Source: Streptomyces pyxinicus (GTDB lineage: Bacteria > Actinomycetota > Actinomycetes > Streptomycetales > Streptomycetaceae). Taken from it: a DNA stretch of 64,000 bases. Positions within the stretch are counted from its first letter, which is position 1. Each line of letters begins with the position of its first letter. The notes below the pieces were generated by a model. That model was not told where the DNA came from and did no database searches. It saw only the letters and a program-made list of their open reading frames with translations. The position numbers and the translations under genes were made by a program. The stretch covers positions 124,001 through 188,000 of the forward strand of contig NZ_JANUGP010000012.1 of the NCBI RefSeq assembly GCF_024753135.1, given 5' to 3'. Positions 58,301 through 64,000 of this stretch are shown one piece after another.

Positions 58301-60091
58301 GTGCGCGCGCTGGTCGCCTCGTGCCGGCCGGTGTTGACGGCGGTCTTCCATCTCGCCGGTGTGCTCGACGACGGCGTGGTGGACTCGATGACACCCGCGC
58401 GGCTCGCGGCGGTGCTCGCGCCCAAGGCGGACGGCGCCTGGTATCTGCACGAGGCGACACGGGACCTGGACCTGTCCGCGTTCGTGCTGTACTCCTCGGC
58501 CGCCGCCGTCCTCGGCCGGCCCGGCCAGGCGAACTACGCGGCGGCGAACGGGTTCCTCGACGCCCTCGCCCGGCACCGCGCGGCCCACGGCCTGCCCGCG
58601 CGGGCGCTGGCCTGGGGCCCCTGGAGCACGGCGGGTGAGGGCGGGATGGCCGGCCGGGTGGCGCCCGAACTGCTCGATGCGGGCGGTGTGTTGCCCGTCA
58701 CCGAGCAGGAGGGCATCGCCCTGCTGGCGGCGGCGCTCCGGACCCCGGAACCGGTCCTGGTGCCGATCCCGCTGGACCGCGCCGCCGCGAGCCGGTCGGG
58801 TGCGGCACCGGTCCTCGCGGACCTGCTGCCGGGCTGGGCTCCCCGAGCGGAGCCTGCCGTCGGGCCCGGAGGGCCGGTGCCGCAGGCGCCGGGTGCCTGG
58901 CGGGAGCGACTGGCGTCCGTCGCGTCGGATCAACGCGAGTCCGCGCTCGCCGAGTTGATCCGGGCGGAGGTCGCCGCCGTGCTGGGCTTCCCGGACGCGG
59001 GCGCGCTGCCCGCCGACCGTGCCTTCACCGACCTCGGCTTCGACTCGCTGACCGCCGTCCAGGTCCGCAACCGGCTCAGCGTGCTCACCCGGCTGCGACT
59101 GGCCCCGGGCGTCGTACTGGAACACCCCACCCCGGCCCGGCTGGCGGCCCACGTCCACGCGGCCCTGCGCACGGCGGGCGCCCTGCCGGACGGCGGCGCC
59201 GGGCACCCGGACAGCGCGGTGGACCGCGGGCCGTACGGTTTCAGCCGCCTCTACCACCAAGTACTGCGCGAGAAAGGCCCGTTGGAGGCCATAGGGCTGC
59301 GGCATCTCGCGTCGTACGCGCTGCCGGTCTTCGGTGCGGCCGAGCGCGCCCGGTACACGGTCGCGCCGGTCCGGCTCGGGCGGGGCGGCGGCACCCCGGT
59401 CGTGTACCTGCCGGACTACCTGTCGCCGTACCAGCGCGCTCCCCTCGCCCTGGCCGAACGGCTGGCAAGCGATCACGACATGTTCCTGCTGGAGCATCCC
59501 GGGTTCGGGGAGCGCCGGGGCGTGCCGGACAGCATGGCGACCCTGGCGCGGGCGCACGCCGACACCGTCCGGGCGCTGCCCGGGGACACGGCGCCGGTGC
59601 TGGTGGGCTTCTGCGCCGGTGGCGCGGTCGCGCACGCGGTGGCCCGCCGCCTCGCGGCCGACGGCCGGCCACCGGCCGGCGTGGTACTGATCGACACCCA
59701 TGCCGGGGTGCTGCGCCGGGCCGATCCGCGCGGGCTCGCCCTGATGGCCGCCGGGGCGGCACTGCCCGAGTACGTCGTCGCGGAGGCGGACGACTCGCTG
59801 CTGATCGCCCAGGGCGGCTACGCGCGCGTGCTGGAGGACTGGCGGCCCGCACCCTCCCCGGTGCCCACCCTGCTGCTGCGGGGCCGGCCCACGGCGGAGA
59901 TGCGACGGCTCGACCCGGACGCGGACTGGCGGCCGCACTGGCCGCTCCCGCACGACGCCGTGGACCTCCCCGGCGACCACCACGCGGTGCTGCTGCGGGA
60001 GGCCGACGGCACGGCGGCGGCGATCCGCGCCTGGCTGGTGAGCCTGGCCGAGGGCCCGAGGCCAGGAGGACCCGATGACCTCACCGTATGA
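52343..60091 (+). CDS. Single-module type I PKS: CoA ligase-ACP-KS-AT-DH-KR-ACP-TE
   Basis: 2,582-residue self-contained synthase. The adenylating CoA-ligase domain (1 to about 500) has YTSGTSGTPRAAV, YGSTETCG, RTGD and Lys492 in AAGKPRR. ACP1 carries Ser555 (LGLTSMDAM). The KS (about 613-1035) has Cys783, His918 and His958. The AT has Ser1234 (GHSVGE) and HAFH at 1331-1334, which predicts malonyl-CoA. The DH has His1524 and Asp1688, KR (from about 1925) Tyr2065 and LDD at 2008-2010 (B-type), and ACP2 Ser2235. The terminal TE has Cys2424 in GFCAGG where Ser is usual, with Asp2451 and His2546. It should activate a free carboxylic acid, extend it with malonyl-CoA and release a reduced, dehydrated product. 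There is no ER. The starter is unknown. The 3' end overlaps the halogenase gene by 17 bases. Confidence 0.95.
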   Translation: MGTAETYEVRPVPELLRENSARHGDRLAFADDRRAVGWAELERRTARLAVGLGAGRGARVAFCLDGGVELAEGLLATVRAGAVGVPWSARATDAELAGLLADCEPAVLVTDRHNLPRLAKLTAGRPVRLVVTGEGPPPAGTTGYQALTAVPAPPPPDDLGLDEPAWLLYTSGTSGTPRAAVSSQRSALWSPFACYLPRLGLSASDRLLWPLPLSHTYAHSLCVLGTTVAGASARITAVPEPAALARLAAEFAPTVLAGVPLTYRQLLDTGLGALPSLRLCVTAGAPSGPELRARVQERFGAPLLDGYGSTETCGKIAMEAPEGPRVPGGSGAPLPGMDVRIVRPGGEESGAGDGEIWVRGPGVMLGYHGRPEETAAVLRDGWYRTGDLGRLGEDGSLTVTGRLGDRIVRGGENVDPAEVERVLRDLPGVRDAAVVARSHPLLGEVPVAYVVPAHRGLDAAGLLRACARELSAHKVPEEILFLPAVPRTAAGKPRRALLRAALAGREPDLPPLADRTPGERRAALTALVCEETAALHGAPAEPEPGVAFADLGLTSMDAMTLWHRLGLRTGLRLPATLVWDHPNPAAVAAYLDTRLHAKAVPARPAPSRGPGAEPVAIVAVGCRYPGGVHSPEGLWRLTAQGVDATGDFPADRGWDLAALYDPDPDRLGTTYARRGGFLDDVAGFDPLFFGMSPREALATDPQQRLLLEVAWETLERAGIPAPELRGSRTGVFVGLMHVGYGTGISPHELESQVGIGSSGSVASGRISYVLGLRGPTLTLDTACSSSLVALDLAARSLRAGECALALAGGVTVLSSPQPFIAFSRQRALSRDGRCRSFAAGADGTAWAEGVGLVLLERLSDARRDGHPVLAVLRGSAVNSDGASNGLTAPSGAAQRELIEQALADAGLAAADVDAVEGHGTGTALGDPIEAGVLLATYGQGRDPADPLWLGSVKSNLGHTQAAAGVAGLIKMIEAMRHGELPASLYADPPSPHVDWSAGAVRLLDRARPWPRRDRPRRAAVSSFGIGGTNAHVIIEEPPAPAAEPAPAHRFPVAPWLVGGGDEAGLRAHAAALADRLTCTAAPLDAADSLDVAYSLATTRAPLPHRAAVVAPDAEGLSAGLRALAAGTDSPALLRGTARNRPRVALLCAGQGAQRSGMGRELRAAFPAFDAAFTALCEEFTPWLDRPLPEVIDASDEGLLHRTDYAQPALFAFEVALHTLLAELGVRPDHLAGHSVGELAAAHVAGVFSRADAVRLVAARGRLMAALPAGGAMAAVRVPPAEVTARLGDVPGRVALAAVNGPSSVVLSGDEDAVTALAALLGRPARRLRVSHAFHSPLLDPMLAEFRAVAESVTYHPPTIPVVSTLTGRPETDALATADHWVRQVRETVRFADAVARLSEDGVGVFVTADPSGALTGAAEECVAPDADAVFTSCADGRTTLEALAALHVRGVDVDWRAVYANSGARRRALPTYPFQRQRYWLTAVRQPVPPGHPLIGHPRPDADGPGIRHTAVLSTARHPWLADHRIGDRVLVPATVFAELACRATGADGPVRLAELAFHEPLVLPGAGAVRVQVVAGAPDGSGGRPVTVWSRPDTDEAADWTRHATARLAAPEAPAPVGPAEPWPPPGARPVPVDYARPAAHGLRYGPAFRAVTGLWRRDGEVFADLALPPGEAATAAAYTLHPALFDAAMHAGPLAERPGEAAGPPRVPLACTGVSVYATGASAARAVLRRLGPDEFRVTLSDPAGRPLAAVRSLVTRALPAPTETYRLAWRPAAPVRDASEPARDHEVLDVARLAGTLPEGTGVPERVRGLLSAVLERVREWTSGARPGRLLVLTREATGTDPDPAEAAVAALVRSAQSEHPGTLVLVDRRGTPASETDLEAALEAALRSGEPEVALHAGGVLVPRLEPAGPPTEAPPAPAPDGTVLITGGTGALGASLARYLVTELGVRHLLLTNRDGRTPGWAAELPARVRVSACDMGDREAVRALVASCRPVLTAVFHLAGVLDDGVVDSMTPARLAAVLAPKADGAWYLHEATRDLDLSAFVLYSSAAAVLGRPGQANYAAANGFLDALARHRAAHGLPARALAWGPWSTAGEGGMAGRVAPELLDAGGVLPVTEQEGIALLAAALRTPEPVLVPIPLDRAAASRSGAAPVLADLLPGWAPRAEPAVGPGGPVPQAPGAWRERLASVASDQRESALAELIRAEVAAVLGFPDAGALPADRAFTDLGFDSLTAVQVRNRLSVLTRLRLAPGVVLEHPTPARLAAHVHAALRTAGALPDGGAGHPDSAVDRGPYGFSRLYHQVLREKGPLEAIGLRHLASYALPVFGAAERARYTVAPVRLGRGGGTPVVYLPDYLSPYQRAPLALAERLASDHDMFLLEHPGFGERRGVPDSMATLARAHADTVRALPGDTAPVLVGFCAGGAVAHAVARRLAADGRPPAGVVLIDTHAGVLRRADPRGLALMAAGAALPEYVVAEADDSLLIAQGGYARVLEDWRPAPSPVPTLLLRGRPTAEMRRLDPDADWRPHWPLPHDAVDLPGDHHAVLLREADGTAAAIRAWLVSLAEGPRPGGPDDLTV

Positions 60092-61520
60092 CCTCGTCGT
60101 CGTGGGCGGCGGGCCGGCCGGCTCGACCGCCGCGACGGCCGTGGCCCTGCGCGGGCACCGGGTGCTCCTGCTGGAGCGGGAGACCTTCCCGCGCTACCGG
60201 ATCGGCGAGTCGCTGCTGCCCGCCACCGTGCACGGCCTGTGCCGGCTGCTCGGCGTCGCCGACGAGGTCGCCCGCGCGGGCTTCACCCTCAAGCGGGGCG
60301 GCACCCTGCGCTGGGGCCGCGACCCGGAGCCCTGGCGGTTCTCCTTCGCCGCGACACCGCGCCTGCCCGATCCGACCGCGACCGCCTTTCAGGTGGAGCG
60401 CTCGCGCTTCGACGAGATCCTGCTGCGCAACGCCGAGCGGGTGGGCGTCGAGGTCCACGAGGGCAGCCCGGTGCGCCGGGTGCTCGCCGAGGGCGGCCGG
60501 GTGCGCGGGGTGGAGTACACCGCCCCGGACGGTTCCGCGCGGACGGCGTACGGGCGGTTCGTGATCGACGCCTCCGGCAGCACCAGCCGGCTGCACGGCG
60601 AGGTCGGCGGGGCCCGGGTGTACTCGGACTTCTTCCGGAACCTCGCCGTGTTCGGCTACTTCGCGGGCGGTCGCCGGCTGCCCGCACCGGACAGCGGCAA
60701 CATCTTCTGCGCCGCGTTCGACGCCGGGTGGCTCTGGTACATCCCGCTGCGCGACGACCTGACCAGCGTCGGCGCCGTGATCGCGCCGGAGCACTACGCG
60801 GCCGTGCAAGCCGATCCACGCGCCGCCTGGCGGGACATGATCCGGGCCTGTCCGGACGTCGACCGGCTGCTCACCGGGGTGCCGGTGGCGACCGAGCCGC
60901 CGTACGACCGGGTCCGGGTCCGCAAGGACTACTCCTACGGGAAGCGGTCGCTGTGGCGGCCGGGCATGGCGCTGGCCGGCGACGCGGCGTGCTTCGTGGA
61001 CCCGGTGCTGTCCTCGGGCGTCCATCTGGCCACCTACGGCGCCCTGTTGGCGGCCCGCGCGGTCAACTCCGCCCTGGACGGCAGCCTCCCGGAGGAGCGC
61101 GGCTTCGCCGAGTTCGAGGCCCGCTACCGCCGGGAGTACGGCGTGTTCCACGACTTCCTGGTGGCCTTCTACGACATGGAGCGCAACGAGGAGTCGTACT
61201 TCTGGTCGGCGAAGAAGATCACGCGCGTCGACGGCGACGAGGCCGCCGCCTTCGCGGAACTGGCCGCGGGTGTGGCGTCGCGTGACGCGTCCGTGCTCGG
61301 CGCCGCGGCGGCCGGACTGGGCGCGGCGGTGGACCGGTTGGCGACAGGTGACGGACGCGGGAACCCGCTGCTGTCGGCGCCGGTCGTCCGGGACGCCTTC
61401 CGCGCCGGCAACGAACTCCAGGAGCAGGCCCTGTACGGCGGTCCGCTCGACGGTCCGGATCCGGCGCGGGCGGGCGAACCGGCCGTGGCGGAGGACGGGT
61501 TGTCGTGGGTGCTGCCCTGA
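60075..61520 (+). CDS. Flavin-dependent halogenase
   Basis: 481-residue FADH2-dependent halogenase that makes HOCl or HOBr from O2 and halide and transfers it through a lysine. The FAD motif is VVVGGGPAGSTAATAVALRG. Lys73 in FTLKRGG corresponds to the catalytic Lys79 of PrnA. WLWYIP at 219-224 is the diagnostic WxWxIP motif that keeps out monooxygenase activity. LAGDAACFVDPVLSSGVHLA binds the flavin. It has a strong site (GGAGG) within the end of the PKS gene and overlaps it by 17 bases, so the two are co-translated. Substrate is probably the PKS starter or product, free or carrier-bound. No flavin reductase gene is adjacent, so it must use one encoded elsewhere. Confidence 0.93.
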   Translation: MTSPYDLVVVGGGPAGSTAATAVALRGHRVLLLERETFPRYRIGESLLPATVHGLCRLLGVADEVARAGFTLKRGGTLRWGRDPEPWRFSFAATPRLPDPTATAFQVERSRFDEILLRNAERVGVEVHEGSPVRRVLAEGGRVRGVEYTAPDGSARTAYGRFVIDASGSTSRLHGEVGGARVYSDFFRNLAVFGYFAGGRRLPAPDSGNIFCAAFDAGWLWYIPLRDDLTSVGAVIAPEHYAAVQADPRAAWRDMIRACPDVDRLLTGVPVATEPPYDRVRVRKDYSYGKRSLWRPGMALAGDAACFVDPVLSSGVHLATYGALLAARAVNSALDGSLPEERGFAEFEARYRREYGVFHDFLVAFYDMERNEESYFWSAKKITRVDGDEAAAFAELAAGVASRDASVLGAAAAGLGAAVDRLATGDGRGNPLLSAPVVRDAFRAGNELQEQALYGGPLDGPDPARAGEPAVAEDGLSWVLP

Positions 61521-61527
61521 CGAGCCG

Positions 61528-63651
61528 TCAGCTCCGGGCGGTGTGCCGGAGCAGCAGCAGCGCGATGTCGTCGGTGCGCCGGCCGTCCGTGCCCGACCCG
61601 CCGAGGAGGGTGTCGATGAGGCCGTCGAGTTCGCGGTCGCCGGCGTGCGCGAGGCGGGCGGCGAGCGCGGCGATGGAGTCGTCCAGGTCGACGCCGGGGA
61701 CCTCGACGAGGCCGTCGGTGTAGAAGGCGAGCAGCAGCCCGGGCGGCAGCGGGATCTCGGTCACCGGGAAGACGGCGCCCGGGTCGATGCCGAGGAGGGG
61801 GCCGGGCGGCACGTCCAGGGGTCCGGTGCCGCCGTCGGGCCGGCGCGCCAGCGGGGGCGGGTGCCCGGCGCTGGCGAGGGTCACGTGCCGGCGGGCCAGG
61901 TCGAGGTGGGCGTACAGGCAGCTGGTGAACAGGTCGGTGCCGAGGTCGATGAGGAGCCGGTTGGCCCCGGCGAGCACCCGGTCCGGGGCGGCGCCCAGCG
62001 CCGCGTGGGCGTGGACGGCGGTCCTGACCTGGCCCATCAGGGCGGCGGCGGCCGTGTCGTGGCCCTGTACGTCGCCGATGACGGCGGCCACCACGGTGTC
62101 GCCGAGCGGGATGAGGTCGTAGAAGTCGCCGCCGATGTCCATGCCCCGGGTGGCGGGCAGATAGCGGGCGGCGACCTCCAGGCCGGTGACCGGGGGCAGG
62201 ACGCGCGGCAGCAGGGCCTGTTGCAGGCCGTGCGCGAGGTCGTGCTTGGTGTCGAACAGGCGGGCCCGGTCCAGGGCCTGGGCGATGAGGCCGGCCAGCG
62301 AGGTCAGCACGGCGCGGTCCTCGGCCGGGAAGGGGTGCGGCCGGTCGTAGGAGAGGATGCAGCAGCCGACCGGGCGGCCGGAGGCGATGAGCGGGAGGAA
62401 CGCCCAGGCCTGCTTGCCGCTGATCAGGGTGGCCTCCGGGTAGAGGCGGCGCATCTCCTCGCGGTCGGCCATGAACGCGGGGACGCCGGTGCTCAGGGCG
62501 CGGCCGGCCGGGGTGAGGCGGGTGTCGAGGGGCAGCCCGTCGAGGCGTTCGATGGTGTGGGGGTCGTAGCCGCGGTGTCCGGTGATGCGCAGCCGGCCGG
62601 CCTCGGCGCTGGACAGCACCAGGGACTGCGCCCCGAACGCGGGCATGATCTGGTCGGCGATGAGGTCCACGACGTCCTGGACGCCGACGACCTCGGTGAG
62701 CGCGGCGGCCAGATGGGTGAGCTGGTAGAGGCGGCCCGCCCGGGCGGGAGCGGGCGGGGTGCCGTGACCGGGGTCCGGGCTGCCGGGGATGCGGGTGCCG
62801 CGGGGGACAATGCGGACGCTGATGCCGCTGGCGTCGGGGAACAGGTGGAAGTCCAGCCAGTCGTCCGGTGGGCGGCACGCCGTGAAGACGACGGGCTCGC
62901 GGGTGATGACGGCGGCCCGGTAGCGGTCCTCGCAGGCCGGGTCGTCGAGCCAGCGCAGCGACTGCCACGGGAGGGTGCCCAGGAGTTCGCCGGCCTCGCG
63001 GCCCAGCAGGTCGCAGGCGCCCGCGCTGAGGTAGGTGAAGCGTCCCTCCAGGTCCAGGGCGCAGGCGCCGCCGGGCAGCCGTTCGAGGAGGTCGGCGGCG
63101 GCCATCACCGGGCCGACGGCGCGGTGGCCGGTCCCGAGGGGCAGGACGCGCGGCCGCTCGACGGCGCGGCCGGCGCGGTCCGTGCCCGGCCCGCCGGACT
63201 CCTCGATGAGCCGGGCCAGCCGGCCGCAGCTCGCGGTGATGTGTCCCCGTTCCCGTGGGGTCATGTACGGCGGGCGGGTGGCCGGCCACATCAGGAGCAG
63301 CGCTCCCCAGCGGCGGACGCCGGTGACCGGTGCGGCGGCCAGGACCAGGGGGTACGGCAGCACCATCGCGGTGCGCGGGTAGGTGCGGGCCAGTTCGTGC
63401 TGGCCGGCGACCCACACGACGCGGTTCTCGCGGACCGCGTCGGCGACGGGCGCGGGCGCGCCGGCCGGGACCGTCGCCCAGGGCGCGGCGATGTCGGCGG
63501 GCACTCCGCACAGCACGTCCAGGCTAAGGGTCCGCCCGTCCGGGTCGAGGAGGTAGAGGGCGCCGACGGCCGCGCCGGTGCGGCGGACCGTCTCCGCGAA
63601 CGCGGCGTCCCTGGCGTCCGTGTCCGCGGCCGGCTCACCGGCTGCGCTCAC
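61528..63651 (-). CDS. GAF-PAS-GAF-SpoIIE phosphatase
   Basis: 707-residue regulator phosphatase. An N-terminal GAF (FAETVRRTGAAVGALYLLDP to about residue 155), a PAS (LLERLPGGACALDLEGRFTY), a second GAF (LTEVVGVQDVVDLIADQIMP to ALDRARLFD) and a PP2C/SpoIIE domain (RGMDIGGDFYDLIPLGDTVV, VIGDVQGHDTAAAALMGQVR, LASAGHPPPLA, FYTDGLVEVPG, RRTDDIALLLL) are present. GTG 63651 has GGAGG six bases upstream, deciding against the frame to 63702. It is the fourth SpoIIE-type phosphatase in the window and ends seven bases from the halogenase stop, so it is convergent rather than part of that cluster. Confidence 0.92.
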   Translation of the reverse strand: MSAAGEPAADTDARDAAFAETVRRTGAAVGALYLLDPDGRTLSLDVLCGVPADIAAPWATVPAGAPAPVADAVRENRVVWVAGQHELARTYPRTAMVLPYPLVLAAAPVTGVRRWGALLLMWPATRPPYMTPRERGHITASCGRLARLIEESGGPGTDRAGRAVERPRVLPLGTGHRAVGPVMAAADLLERLPGGACALDLEGRFTYLSAGACDLLGREAGELLGTLPWQSLRWLDDPACEDRYRAAVITREPVVFTACRPPDDWLDFHLFPDASGISVRIVPRGTRIPGSPDPGHGTPPAPARAGRLYQLTHLAAALTEVVGVQDVVDLIADQIMPAFGAQSLVLSSAEAGRLRITGHRGYDPHTIERLDGLPLDTRLTPAGRALSTGVPAFMADREEMRRLYPEATLISGKQAWAFLPLIASGRPVGCCILSYDRPHPFPAEDRAVLTSLAGLIAQALDRARLFDTKHDLAHGLQQALLPRVLPPVTGLEVAARYLPATRGMDIGGDFYDLIPLGDTVVAAVIGDVQGHDTAAAALMGQVRTAVHAHAALGAAPDRVLAGANRLLIDLGTDLFTSCLYAHLDLARRHVTLASAGHPPPLARRPDGGTGPLDVPPGPLLGIDPGAVFPVTEIPLPPGLLLAFYTDGLVEVPGVDLDDSIAALAARLAHAGDRELDGLIDTLLGGSGTDGRRTDDIALLLLRHTARS

Positions 63652-63809
63652 GACGCGCCTCCGGCGCCTCCCGGCGCTCTCGCGCCGGCCGGCCGCCCGC
63701 ATCCGCCCTCGCCCATATCGGGACGCTACGCCCTCGCGAGCGGGTCGGCACGTGCGCGGCGGGCCCGTGCGCGGGGCAGGATGCGGGAGAGAGCGAAGGA
63801 GAGCGGACG

Positions 63810-64000
63810 ATGAACGCTGTCACTCCGGAGGGCCTCCGGTGGGAGCCGAGCGGGCGGTGGGTGCGGGGCACCAGGGGCGGGGTGACGGTCGTGGACAGCC
63901 GCCGTCCCGTCCTGGTGTGGGAGCCGGACGTGCCGGTGCCGGCGTACGCCTTCCCGCGCGCCGAGGTCAGGGCTGACCTGCTGCGCCCGGCGCGCAATCC
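63810..64000 (+). CDS. DUF427-domain protein, N-terminal part; runs off the right edge
   Basis: The first 63 residues read RWEPSGRWVRGTRGGVTVVD then SRRPVLVWEPDVPVPAYAFP, the start of a DUF427 (nucleotidyltransferase-associated, beta-barrel) protein common in actinobacteria. AAGGAGAG precedes ATG 63810. The gene is incomplete, so length and any second DUF427 copy cannot be judged. Confidence 0.8.
   Translation, partial: MNAVTPEGLRWEPSGRWVRGTRGGVTVVDSRRPVLVWEPDVPVPAYAFPRAEVRADLLRPARN

Noticed and set aside
54575..59983. A reverse frame open for about 1,800 codons opposite the PKS
   Set aside because: The forward strand encodes an intact PKS with all domain motifs; the reverse product has shadow composition only.
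1..61520. The left-edge PKS and the 52-60 kb PKS as one gene cluster
   Set aside because: They are 50 kb apart, on opposite strands, with primary-metabolic, stress and signalling genes between. The right-hand synthase has its own loading and release domains and needs no partner.

Overview
The window is high-GC actinobacterial DNA, almost certainly from a Streptomyces chromosome. Many genes start with GTG (some apparently TTG), codon third positions are nearly all G or C, and the gene families are typical of the genus: modular PKS, several SpoIIE-type PP2C phosphatases, XRE/flavin-oxidoreductase fusions, universal stress proteins, secreted glycosidases under LacI-type palindromes, and a DUF427 protein. 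No rRNA, tRNA, CRISPR array, transposase or phage gene was seen. Everything was read by eye from the sequence; no database search was run.

Layout. (1) 1-1.9 kb: start of a modular type I PKS that runs off the left edge. (2) 2.1-6.3 kb: SDR/SnoaL pair divergent from an HxlR regulator, an alpha/beta hydrolase of the haloperoxidase type, and glutamate decarboxylase. (3) 6.5-15.1 kb: a sugar locus with binding lipoprotein, double-NBD ATPase, two different permeases, a LacI regulator and a divergent secreted PA14-GH2 glycosidase. The gene order matches the YtfQ-YtfR-YtfT-YjfF galactofuranose importer, and a near-identical operator lies upstream of both the transporter and the glycosidase. (4) 15.2-20.4 kb: small proteins, then a tightly coupled four-gene module (HTH regulator, HExxH metallopeptidase, MAB_1171c-like membrane protein, FAD oxidoreductase). 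(5) 20.5-29.2 kb: a discoidin-GH64-like secreted protein, a glycerophosphotransferase-like protein interrupted by a 7-bp tandem repeat, and a co-directional set of STAND NTPase, membrane protein, cyclase-like protein and DUF418-type membrane protein. (6) 29.4-32.5 kb: NarL-type two-component pair and hypothetical proteins.

(7) 32.6-39.1 kb: a stress/dormancy-type island with a cNMP-binding protein, two HTH-flavin oxidoreductase fusions, three universal stress proteins and a zinc alcohol dehydrogenase. Two of its intergenic regions hold the identical 16-bp near-palindrome. (8) 39.3-43.7 kb: zinc-free L33, an SGNH hydrolase, an ECF sigma factor fused to a zinc-finger-like motif, a membrane segment and an extracellular CAP domain, and an FAD monooxygenase. 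(9) 44-49.9 kb: three SpoIIE-type phosphatases in a row, a fourth being at 61.5 kb. (10) 50-51.8 kb: a Tat-exported GH88 hydrolase and a small secreted protein.

(11) 52.3-61.5 kb: a compact two-gene biosynthetic unit. It has a 2,582-residue single-module PKS (CoA ligase-ACP-KS-AT-DH-KR-ACP-TE) whose thioesterase carries Cys at the nucleophile position, overlapped by a flavin-dependent halogenase with the WxWxIP motif and the catalytic Lys. This is the strongest candidate for an undescribed system here, followed by the sigma-CAP fusion, the repeat-interrupted gene at 22.5 kb and the four-gene HTH/metallopeptidase module.
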